From the NCBI RefSeq assembly GCF_014596945.1, contig NZ_JACVXB010000002.1, positions 430,172 through 494,171 of the forward strand: a stretch of 64,000 bases of DNA, read 5' to 3'. The notes beneath the pieces were generated by a model. It had not been told where the DNA came from. It did no database searches and was given only the letters and a program-made list of their open reading frames with translations. Origin of the DNA: Aestuariibaculum sediminum (GTDB lineage Bacteria; Bacteroidota; Bacteroidia; Flavobacteriales; Flavobacteriaceae). Below are positions 44,416 to 53,095 of this stretch, piece by piece (position 1 is the first letter of the stretch; the number at the start of each line of letters is the position of its first letter). The position numbers were made by a program, and so were the translations under genes.

Positions 44416-45972
44416 ATGAAAAAAGTAACTCGCGACAAAGTCCCAGCTGGACAAAAGGCAGCTTTTGGTGCCGGACATTTTGTTCTTAACCTGCTTCCAG
44501 GGGTTTTGGGGGTATACCTTCAAGTATTTATTTTAACGGCTTTTGGTATGGATCCTGTTTGGGCTGGTCTTTTAGGAGGTTTACCAAGAATTTTTGATGC
44601 CTTAACAGATCCCATAATGGGGTTTATTTCAGACAATACAAAATCTAAATACGGTCGCCGCCGTCCATACATATTTACTGGAGCTATAATAAGTGGGGTA
44701 CTATTTATTTTAATGTGGCAATTAGATGAAAATGCATCGCAAACCTTCAACTTTTGGTATGTCATGATTTTGCAAATCTTATTCCTTGTTGGGAATACCA
44801 TGTTTGCAACGCCTTTGGTAGGATTGGGTTACGAAATGACTTCCGATTATAACGAACGAACCAGACTAATGAGTTTGGCCAATTCCATGGGGCAAATCGC
44901 TTGGATGATTGTACCTTGGCTTTACGTGGTAATTCCAGATGTTAACACCTTCGATAACCCAGCACAAGGGGTAAGAACCATGGCAGTTATTGTGGGATGT
45001 GTATGTATGGCGTTTGGTATTCTTCCAGCAATTTTCTGTAGGGGTATTGACGCCGCAAACATGGAAAACAGGCAGGTTATAAACTTTAGAACCCTTGCTG
45101 CTAATATGAAAGAATTGGTAAGGGGTATAAAGCAAGTCTCTAAAAATAAACCTTTTATGAAACTTTGTGGGGCTACGTTTTTAGTATTTAATGGCTTTCA
45201 ATTGGTTGCTGCTTTTTCGGTATTTATTATTGTGTTTTATATGAATAAAGGAAGTTGGGAGGCTGCAGGTACTTGGCCAGCTTGGTTTAATACTATAAAC
45301 GCTATTTTAACCGCCTTTTTAGTTATTCCTATTATTTCCAGAATGGCTACAAAATTTGGCAAGCGAAATGCCTTTTTAATCTCTACATTTTTATCAATTG
45401 TAGGCTACGGATTGAAATGGTGGGGATTCGATATTGAACTTAACGATGCTTTCAATCAGACTAGTTTTGGGCAATCGTTAAATCACGGTGTGGCTTCAAT
45501 ATTCGATGCTTTAAATCCGTATTTAGACAAAGTAGGCATGTCATGGTTTAGTATTGATGCTAGTAATGGCATACCTTGGTTAATCTTTTTACCTATTCCC
45601 TTATTTGCTTTTGGTATGGGAGGATTATTTACTCTTATGATGTCTATGACAGCCGATGTTTGTGATTTAGACGAGTTAGAAAATGGCATGCCTAGAAAAG
45701 AAGGCACTTTTGGAGCTATTTATTGGTGGATGGTAAAGTTGGGACAAGCTTTAGCTATCATTTTAAGTGGTGTGATATTGAAATTTGTTGGATTCGACCA
45801 AAATATTAGCGAACAAGCCTTGGAAACAATGACGCGTCTTCGTATTGCCGACATTGTCGTGCCTGCTGTAACGGCAGCATTAGCCATGGTTGTTATGTGG
45901 AGGTATAGTTTAAACGAATCTAGGGCAGAAGAAATAAAAGCGGAATTAATAGAACGAAGAGGAGAATTATAA
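44416..45972 (+). CDS. GPH-family MFS sugar transporter
   Basis: The 518-residue protein is a glycoside-pentoside-hexuronide type symporter of the inner membrane. The motif DALTDPIMGFISDNTKSKYGRRRPYI (residues about 55-80 by pattern) is the family signature, and about 12 hydrophobic segments are visible. A second half signature lies at AFGMGGLFTLMMSMTADVCDLDELENGMPRKEGTFGAIYWWMVKLGQA by pattern. It likely brings glucose or laminari-oligosaccharides into the cytosol, where the phosphorylase (38134) and GH17 (45983) act. Confidence 0.93.
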   Translation: MKKVTRDKVPAGQKAAFGAGHFVLNLLPGVLGVYLQVFILTAFGMDPVWAGLLGGLPRIFDALTDPIMGFISDNTKSKYGRRRPYIFTGAIISGVLFILMWQLDENASQTFNFWYVMILQILFLVGNTMFATPLVGLGYEMTSDYNERTRLMSLANSMGQIAWMIVPWLYVVIPDVNTFDNPAQGVRTMAVIVGCVCMAFGILPAIFCRGIDAANMENRQVINFRTLAANMKELVRGIKQVSKNKPFMKLCGATFLVFNGFQLVAAFSVFIIVFYMNKGSWEAAGTWPAWFNTINAILTAFLVIPIISRMATKFGKRNAFLISTFLSIVGYGLKWWGFDIELNDAFNQTSFGQSLNHGVASIFDALNPYLDKVGMSWFSIDASNGIPWLIFLPIPLFAFGMGGLFTLMMSMTADVCDLDELENGMPRKEGTFGAIYWWMVKLGQALAIILSGVILKFVGFDQNISEQALETMTRLRIADIVVPAVTAALAMVVMWRYSLNESRAEEIKAELIERRGEL

Positions 45973-45982
45973 TACAGAAATT

Positions 45983-46909
45983 ATGTCGTATAGAGCAGAT
46001 AAAATAATGTCTTTATCGGGAGGAGAACTTGATAAAAAAACAACCAAAGGTTTACAAAATTATTTAAAACGTGTGCTTAAAGGTGGAATGCACGGCCTAT
46101 GTTTTAGTCCGTATGAGGAAGGTCAGAAACCAGGCGATCAATTAACAGAAGCCCAAGTAAGACGTCGTTTAGAAATTATTAAACCCTACACCAAATGGGT
46201 GCGTTCGTTTTCTTGTACCGAGGGGAACGAACTTATTCCAATTATAGCTAAAGAATTAGGAATGAAAACCCTTGTAGGTGCTTGGTTAGGAGACGATCCA
46301 GAAACAAATGCTGATGAAATAAAAGGATTGAAGAAATTGGCTAAGGAAGGCTATGTCGATATAGCAGCCGTAGGAAACGAAGTGATGTATCGAGGCGATT
46401 TAACCGAAGCCGAATTACTCGAGTACATTTACGATGTAAAAAGTAATATAAATAATATTCCAGTAGGTTACGTTGATGCCTATTACGAATTTACTCAGCG
46501 TCCAAAAATAACAGAGGCTTGCGATGTCGTTTTGGCCAATTGCTACCCGTATTGGGAAGGTTGTAGTATAGAATATGCATTAGTATACATGAAAGATATG
46601 TATTATCGTGCGTTAAAGGCTGCTAATGGCAAAAAAGTAATCATTAGTGAAACTGGCTGGCCAAGCTTTGGTTCTGGTCTTAATGGTGCACAACCTTCGT
46701 TTGAAAATGCCATGAAATATTTTATTAATACCCAATTATGGTCTAAAGAAGACAATATCGACATATTCTATTTTTCATCTTTCGACGAATCATGGAAGAT
46801 AGGTGATGAGGGGGACGTTGGTGCATTTTGGGGACTATGGGATAAAAATGAAAAGCCTAAGTTTTACAACGAGGTTAATTTTTTTAAAAACAGTAAATTA
46901 CTGGTTTAG
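45983..46909 (+). CDS. Cytosolic GH17 enzyme
   Basis: The 308-residue protein is GH17: acid/base E133 in AVGNEVMYRG, nucleophile E223 in ISETGWPSFG, and YPYWEG, FYFSSFDESWK and GLWD near the end. It has no signal peptide and no lipobox, so unlike the GH17 at 41596 it works in the cytosol. It starts 11 bases after the transporter gene. It should act on imported beta-1,3-oligosaccharides, beside the phosphorylase, either by hydrolysis or by transglycosylation. Confidence 0.9.
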   Translation: MSYRADKIMSLSGGELDKKTTKGLQNYLKRVLKGGMHGLCFSPYEEGQKPGDQLTEAQVRRRLEIIKPYTKWVRSFSCTEGNELIPIIAKELGMKTLVGAWLGDDPETNADEIKGLKKLAKEGYVDIAAVGNEVMYRGDLTEAELLEYIYDVKSNINNIPVGYVDAYYEFTQRPKITEACDVVLANCYPYWEGCSIEYALVYMKDMYYRALKAANGKKVIISETGWPSFGSGLNGAQPSFENAMKYFINTQLWSKEDNIDIFYFSSFDESWKIGDEGDVGAFWGLWDKNEKPKFYNEVNFFKNSKLLV

Positions 46910-46931
46910 GTTATAGTACAACCTAAACTTA

Positions 46932-46952
46932 ATTACCACAATATTACCACAA
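46932..46952. promoter_or_regulatory. Tandem ATTACCACAA sites
   Basis: ATTACCACAA occurs at 46932 and 46943, one helical turn (11 bases) apart. The same core is inside the longer motifs at 29540 and 48392. It probably binds the locus regulator. Confidence 0.55.
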
Positions 46953-47045
46953 CAACAGGAACATTAATTAACTGATTAGGGATTAATTTTCAAAAATGAA
47001 GAGTTCAAAAATAGCGGTAAAGCTACATATCTACTGAGAGTTTTA

Positions 47046-47807
47046 ATGATTAGTTTGTTTTATTATGGCTTGTATGTTTTTTGTATAGGAACTTTATTAC
47101 AAAAAAACAAAGTTTGTGGTCTACTACAAGGCAATAACACCTTAATGTTCGAATATTCTACAGCCGGATCTGGTTTTCAGTACCAATATTTTACAAATCC
47201 AGCATTAGACTTAAGTTCGTATAGCCATTTTCATATCGATTTTTATATTGATGGAACAACAGATTTAGGTTCGGTTTTACAAATTTTCATTCAGCAGTTT
47301 AACGCCAGTAATGGGGTAGACGATAGTATTTATTACAACTTTGATGTTTATGAAGCTCCAGCAACAAAAACTTCGGGTACTAGTAAAAGTAACTTAGGTA
47401 ATGGAACATGGTATTCTGGAGAGGTTGCTTTAGCTGATTTTACAAATGGAGGATTTACAAAAGATAATATTAAACAAATTCAAATTGTGGCAGCGGGACC
47501 AGTGTTTAGCCCTGTATACATAGATAATATCTATTTCTATAATGCGGCAACGGCTAGTGTAGAAGATAATGTGTTGACATCATTTAATGCTTACCCTAAC
47601 CCAACGAACGATCTTTGGATGGTATCATCAAAGGATTTAAATATTAACACTATTCAAGTTTTTGATATACTTGGAAAAGAAGTACTATTTATGACTCCTA
47701 ATAAAAGAGAAGCTAGAATTGATGGTTCTAATTTATTATCTGGTATCTATTTTGCACGAATTTCAAATAACACGGGAAGCCAAACGTTGAAGTTGGTCAA
47801 GAGATAA
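47046..47807 (+). pseudogene. Remnant of a secreted glucan-binding protein with type IX sorting domain
   Basis: The 253-codon frame ends in a type A sorting domain: FNAYPNPTNDLWMVSSKD, IQVFDILGKEVLF and LLSGIYFARISNNTGSQTLKLVKR by pattern. Before it is a jelly-roll module (TNPALDLSSYSHFHIDFYIDG, ending FSPVYIDNIYFYNAA) like those in the lipoproteins at 32987 and 53096. A type IX cargo must have a signal peptide, but the frame starts with MISLFYYGLYVFCIGTLLQKNK, which is not convincing, and it joins the module in mid-domain. The gene appears to have lost its 5' half. A functional short protein cannot be excluded. Confidence 0.65.
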
Positions 47808-47840
47808 GAATTAATTTTATACTTTACTATTATTTTTACG

Positions 47841-47876
47841 AAAGCGTATCCGTTTAAATGGATGCGCTTTTTTTTT
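47841..47876. terminator. Rho-independent terminator before the susC promoter region
   Basis: AAAGCGTATCC pairs with GGATGCGCTTT (one G-T pair) around an eight-base loop, followed by a run of T. It ends the first half of the locus. Confidence 0.9.
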
Positions 47877-48601
47877 GTGATTTAAATAGTTTTTAATTAA
47901 GTTGAATTAAAGAATTCTTTTCGAACATGAAATACAGATGTGTTTAAACTACCATTTTAAACGCTGTATCTACTTCTTTAGTCAATTGTTAAGTATATTA
48001 CAATGTCAAAAATGTATCATTCCTAATTGTCTATACTCAAACACAATTAAACAATATTACTCAATATTAATACCTGCTTTCTATGTTAATTTGTTAAACT
48101 TGAACTTAGTACAAGTACTAATAATTTTTAACATAAGGATCAAAATGAAACGATATAGACTTATGTTGAGAAACGTTTTGTAGTTTCTATTTAAGATTGT
48201 TTAACCTTTTCAATATTTATAAAACAATATTTTCAATTTTAATTGAAACGTAAATTAGTAAACTTTAATTTATTGACTTTTGCTGTTTTAGTTTTCAAAA
48301 TAGAAGACTAATAATAAAAATAGTTTTTTTATTTGTGTGAATAAAGCTGCTCTTCAGTTTATATAAAAGAAAGCAGCAATACATTTAGTGTTTTTACCTA
48401 TACAACACCACAACATTTGTATCTAAGTTGGTTTTTTTGTATCTTGTTAATAAGAGGTAAAATCTCTTAAAAGCCTTTTAATATCAATAAGTTATAAATT
48501 TTAATGTCCTTTTTTTTAAGTGTATATTTTTTGTAGGGGTTAAAAATTAGATTACATCAAATTGTAAAATTAATTTTAACAAAAACTAAAACTAAATAAA
48601 C
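47877..48601. promoter_or_regulatory. 725-bp leader and promoter region of susC
   Basis: No gene is visible in this AT-rich stretch. At 48392-48418 it carries the 27-base motif shared with 29540-29566 (ACCTATACA, then ACCACAACATTT). The susC start follows about 180 bases later, leaving room for a promoter and a long leader, as is common ahead of susC genes. Confidence 0.65.
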
Positions 48602-51600
48602 ATGAGACATTATCTCTTAATGATTTTGGCATTAGTCTTTACTTCATATTTGAGTGCTCAAAGCATAGAAGTAAAGGGGAATGTGAAAGATGGATCCGGT
48701 ATGCCTATTCCCGGAGTGAATATCTTACAAAAGAATACGGCAAAAGGAACGGTTTCCGATTTTGATGGAAATTTTGTTTTGTCAGATATCGAAATAGGTA
48801 CAACAATAACCTTTAGTTACATCGGTTATGTTACCCAAGATGTTGTTGTGACTAACGACACCTTTTTAAATATTCAATTGCAGGAAGATCTTGCTAAATT
48901 AGATGAGGTTGTTGTAATCGGTTATGGTACACAAACTAAAAAGGAAATAACAGGAGCTGTTAGTGTATTAGGAGCCGAGACCATTGAAGCTTTAAAACCT
49001 ACACGTATCGAGCAAGCTTTACAAGGTCAGGTGGCTGGTGTAAATATTACAACGCAATCGGGTTCACCAGGAGCAGGAGCAACAATCAATATTCGTGGTG
49101 TGTCCACCAATGGCGATAGCAGACCTTTAATATTGGTTGATGGAAATGTTATTGAAGATTTAAGCGTTTTGAACCCTAACGATATTGAAAGTATAAATAT
49201 CCTAAAGGATGCTACTGCAGGTATTTATGGTGTTAGGGCAGCAAATGGTGTTATACTTATCAAAACCAAAACAGGACGTAAAGAAATGCCTTTACAGGTT
49301 GAGTACAATGCTTACGGGGGTTTTCAGCAAACTACACGCGAAATTCCGGTTTTAAATGCAACAGAATATGCACTTATAGTTAATGAAGCTCATGCCGCTG
49401 GAGGCAGTGCTATTCCTTTTTCCGACGTTTCAAATTTAGGATCTGGTACCGATTGGCAGGATAAAGTGTTCACTAATGCATTTATTACAAACCATAATAT
49501 ACTTTTTAAAGGTGGTACCGAAAATTCTTATTATTCTTATAGCGGTTCATTCTTAACACAAGATGGTATTGTTGGTGGATCCGATTCGAATTTTACTCGT
49601 TTTACAAATAACCTTAGCTATAACGTGGATTTTTTAAAGAATTTTAAGTTTACGTCTGGCTTAATGCTAATTAGAACGAATAAAAGTAATCTTCCAGAAA
49701 ATTCAAACTCATCGGTATTATTTAACGCGCTGAATATGGCACCGACTTTTTCTGTTTATGATGAAGAAGGTAATTACACCTTGGCAGAAGGTTTGGGTGG
49801 CGAGGTGATTAATCCACTCGCTCAAATTGATGATACTTACGACAGAGGTAAAGTGTTAAAGCTAAGTGGTAATGCTGGTTTATCTTATAATTTTTTAGAT
49901 CATTTTACCGCTCAGACTAATATCCAATGGAATTATTCAGAGGTTAGCTCAAATATTTTTAATCCAGTGGCCTTTTTCGGTAGTGGAAAAAATAGTAATG
50001 TGGATAGAAGTTCTATTGTGACCACACTTGACTATTACAGAGATTACACTTTTGATGCCTTTTTTAAATATCAAAATAGAATAAACGATACACACAATAT
50101 TAATGTATTATTAGGTACATCGGTATTTAAAACAACAGGTGAGTTTTCTGGTAAAACTGGCTATGACGTAACGATTGCCAATCCGTCATTAGAGGCAGCT
50201 GTAGATATTGAGGATAGGTTTGAAGCCGTTGGAAGAAACCAAACGTTCGATTCTCGCTTATTGTCATATTTTACACGACTGCAATATGATTATAAGGGAA
50301 AGTATTTATTTTCAGCTGTTTTACGTCGCGATGGTTCAACCAAGTTTGGGCCTGAAAATAAATTCGGTTTTTTCCCTTCAGGATCTATAGGCTGGGTGGC
50401 TTCAGACGAGGCTTTTCTTTCCGAAAGTAAGTTTTTCGATTTATTAAAATTTAGGGCGTCATACGGTATTTTGGGTAATGATAGAATTCCAGATTATCGC
50501 TTTGTTTCATTATTAAATGGAGAAGGTACTTATATTTTTAACGATCAGGAAGTGTTTGGTGTAGCTAGTGGTGCCATTTCTAACCCAGGTATAAAATGGG
50601 AAAAACAAAAAACACTGGATATTGGTGTTGATATGAGAATTGCTGATAATAAAATTAATATCACCGCCGATTATTTTAAAAAGCGCACCGAAGATTTATT
50701 AGTAATACCGCAGGTTTCGGGTCTTTTAGGGACCGGGGGAGCTCCAGTAATTAATGGAGGTATTATTGAAAACTCCGGTTTCGAGTTTGCCATAGGGTAT
50801 TCAAACACCTTTAACGATGATTTTAAATTGAACATAAATTATAATTTAACAACCCTAAACAATGATGTTATTGCGGTAAATACCGATGGCGATTTTTTAA
50901 CTGGAGGATCGTTTGGAATTGGACAACCAACACCGTCAAGAATGGAGGCAGGGTATCCAATAGGATATTTTAGAGGTTACAAAACCGATGGTATTTTCCA
51001 GAACGCTCAAGAAGTTGCAGATTATCCAACAGTAGATAATAGAGTGCAGCCTGGTGATTTAAGGTTTGTAGATATCAATAATGATGGGTTTATAAACGAT
51101 GAGGATAAAACCTATATCGGAGACCCTATTCCAGACGCAACGATGGGATTAAATCTATCTCTAGATTTTAAAAACTTCGATTTTTCAGCCTATACTTTTG
51201 CTTCATTAGGAAATGAAATAGTCCGCAATTTTGAACGTAATCAGGCTTTGACCAACAAGACGGTTTATTATTTGGACAGATGGACAGGAGAAGGTTCAAC
51301 CAATGCAACCCCTAGAGTTACAACAGGAGCAACATCAAATATCGTGTTTTCAGATTTCTATGTGGAAGACGGTTCTTTTATACGACTACAAAATGTTCAG
51401 CTAGGATACACTTTTACAGATAAGCTATTTTCAGGTTCCAAAATTGAGAAACTTCGCTTGTATGTATCAGCAAATAATTTATTTACGCTAACTAAATATT
51501 CAGGTTACGATCCAACGGCATCAAGTGGTGCACCTATTGGAGGAGGAATCGACCAAGGCTTTTATCCAAGTGCAAGAACATATTTACTAGGTGTTAACTT

Positions 51601-51610
51601 AAAATTTTAA
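48602..51610 (+). CDS. susC: SusC-like TonB-dependent oligosaccharide transporter
   Basis: The 1002-residue protein has a signal peptide (ALVFTSYLSAQ), a carboxypeptidase-regulatory-like domain (VKGNVKDGSGMPIPGVNILQ and TITFSYIGY, residues 22-100), the SusC box DEVVVIGYGTQ, a plug domain (INIRGVSTNGDSRPLILVDG, LKDATAGIYGVRAANGVILI) and a beta barrel to the end (SARTYLLGVNLKF). The final phenylalanine is typical of outer-membrane proteins. It forms the import channel with SusD encoded seven bases downstream and should carry laminarin oligosaccharides. It is the first gene of the second transcription unit. Confidence 0.96.
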   Translation: MRHYLLMILALVFTSYLSAQSIEVKGNVKDGSGMPIPGVNILQKNTAKGTVSDFDGNFVLSDIEIGTTITFSYIGYVTQDVVVTNDTFLNIQLQEDLAKLDEVVVIGYGTQTKKEITGAVSVLGAETIEALKPTRIEQALQGQVAGVNITTQSGSPGAGATINIRGVSTNGDSRPLILVDGNVIEDLSVLNPNDIESINILKDATAGIYGVRAANGVILIKTKTGRKEMPLQVEYNAYGGFQQTTREIPVLNATEYALIVNEAHAAGGSAIPFSDVSNLGSGTDWQDKVFTNAFITNHNILFKGGTENSYYSYSGSFLTQDGIVGGSDSNFTRFTNNLSYNVDFLKNFKFTSGLMLIRTNKSNLPENSNSSVLFNALNMAPTFSVYDEEGNYTLAEGLGGEVINPLAQIDDTYDRGKVLKLSGNAGLSYNFLDHFTAQTNIQWNYSEVSSNIFNPVAFFGSGKNSNVDRSSIVTTLDYYRDYTFDAFFKYQNRINDTHNINVLLGTSVFKTTGEFSGKTGYDVTIANPSLEAAVDIEDRFEAVGRNQTFDSRLLSYFTRLQYDYKGKYLFSAVLRRDGSTKFGPENKFGFFPSGSIGWVASDEAFLSESKFFDLLKFRASYGILGNDRIPDYRFVSLLNGEGTYIFNDQEVFGVASGAISNPGIKWEKQKTLDIGVDMRIADNKINITADYFKKRTEDLLVIPQVSGLLGTGGAPVINGGIIENSGFEFAIGYSNTFNDDFKLNINYNLTTLNNDVIAVNTDGDFLTGGSFGIGQPTPSRMEAGYPIGYFRGYKTDGIFQNAQEVADYPTVDNRVQPGDLRFVDINNDGFINDEDKTYIGDPIPDATMGLNLSLDFKNFDFSAYTFASLGNEIVRNFERNQALTNKTVYYLDRWTGEGSTNATPRVTTGATSNIVFSDFYVEDGSFIRLQNVQLGYTFTDKLFSGSKIEKLRLYVSANNLFTLTKYSGYDPTASSGAPIGGGIDQGFYPSARTYLLGVNLKF

Positions 51611-51617
51611 TCGCATC

Positions 51618-53084
51618 ATGAAACATATAAAATTTAATATAATCTTTTTGATGGCTTTAGTAACACTGTCGTGCAGCGACGATTTTGTAGATGTGGCCTC
51701 ACAAGATACGAATTCAGAAGATTTTTTCAATACTGAAAAAGATTACCAAGATGCCTTGGTGGCAGCTTACGATTATTTACAAGCTACAGCAAGAAATGTA
51801 CAACTTGGAGAAATTGCTTCCGATAACACGCTTTGTGGAGGAGAAAGTGCTACCGACGTAATTGGTTTTCAAGAAATAGATGATATGATTCATACACCTA
51901 TAAATGCTAATTTACGTGAAATTTGGACGTGGATGTATACAGGTGTAAATCGTACCAATTACATTATGGAATTTCAGGATAAACTTGATTTTCCAAGCAA
52001 AACGAGTGTTTTAGCGCAAACCAGATTTTTAAGGGCTTATTATTATTTCGAATTAGTGAAATGGTTTGGCGATGTACCATTAGCCATTGATAAACGTATT
52101 CAGTTTGGTGAGCAATTCAATATTGACAGAGCACCAAAAGCCGATGTTTATTCTTTAATTGAGGAAGATTTAAAATTTGCAGCAGATAATTTGCCTTATA
52201 CACAAAGTCAAACAGGTCGTGTAACTAAAGGTGCCGCTCAGGCTTTATTGGGCAAAGCGTATTTATATCAAAATAAATTTTCTGAAGCAGCTACGGTTTT
52301 AGAGGATTTAATCTTAAATGGACCTCACCGATTGTTAAATTCTGATGAAGCCCCGCTAATGTTCGAAAATGAATATGAGAATAATATAGAATCTGTATTT
52401 GAAATACAATATTCCGATGTTGATGGAGGAAGCTATGATTGTTTTCAGTGTCTTGAAGGGAATTATGCTGTTGGTTTTAATGGAGTTAGATCTTACAATG
52501 GTCCGTTATACGATTTTGGATATAGCTTTAATGTCCCAACTCAAGAAGTTGTAGATGCTTTTGAAGAAGGAGATATTCGTTTAGGATACTCTATATTGGA
52601 TATTGAAGCCTGGGCTCAGGAAACAGGTGCTACATACGATAAAGGTTACGAGCATACGGGGTATTTTAACTTAAAATATATTGCCCGAAAAGGCGATTTA
52701 AATCAACCTGATGCCGCTTTAACCAACCCAAACAATTATCGTTCTATAAGATTTGCCGATGTATTACTGATGGCTGCTGAAGCCTTGAATCGAGGAGAAA
52801 TAAGCGATTCACGCGCAGTGGGGTATGTAAACAGAATACGAGAAAGAGCAACTTTAGATCCGTTACCACTTAATTTACAGGGAACCAATTTAACCAATGC
52901 GATTTACAAAGAACGTCGCGTAGAATTGGTTGGTGAAGGTCATCGTTTTTTCGATTTAGTTAGAACCGGACGAGCAGCTCAAGAAATAGATGGTTTTGTC
53001 GCTGGTAAACATGAATTGTTTCCAATACCAGTTGAAGAAATAGAGTTGTCGGGAGGCAGATGGAATCAAAACCCAGGATACTAA
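51618..53084 (+). CDS. susD: SusD-like surface glycan-binding lipoprotein
   Basis: The 488-residue lipoprotein (lipobox LSC) is a SusD/RagB protein: the N-terminal DFVDVASQDTNSEDFF, the TPR-like helices (ARFLRAYYYFELVKWFGDVPL type motif, here TRFLRAYYYFELVKWFGDVP), YLIEEDL region, and the C-terminal MAAEALNRGEISDSRAVGYVNRIRERA, YKERRVELVGEGHRFFDLVRTG by pattern. It caps SusC and delivers substrate. The pair is coupled by seven bases. Confidence 0.95.
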   Translation: MKHIKFNIIFLMALVTLSCSDDFVDVASQDTNSEDFFNTEKDYQDALVAAYDYLQATARNVQLGEIASDNTLCGGESATDVIGFQEIDDMIHTPINANLREIWTWMYTGVNRTNYIMEFQDKLDFPSKTSVLAQTRFLRAYYYFELVKWFGDVPLAIDKRIQFGEQFNIDRAPKADVYSLIEEDLKFAADNLPYTQSQTGRVTKGAAQALLGKAYLYQNKFSEAATVLEDLILNGPHRLLNSDEAPLMFENEYENNIESVFEIQYSDVDGGSYDCFQCLEGNYAVGFNGVRSYNGPLYDFGYSFNVPTQEVVDAFEEGDIRLGYSILDIEAWAQETGATYDKGYEHTGYFNLKYIARKGDLNQPDAALTNPNNYRSIRFADVLLMAAEALNRGEISDSRAVGYVNRIRERATLDPLPLNLQGTNLTNAIYKERRVELVGEGHRFFDLVRTGRAAQEIDGFVAGKHELFPIPVEEIELSGGRWNQNPGY

Positions 53085-53095
53085 AAAAGATAATT

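Noticed and set aside
47938-48183. 81-codon plus-strand open frame upstream of susC
   Set aside because: Composition is that of untranslated leader (Cys, Asn and Ile rich from AT-rich DNA), with no start signal.
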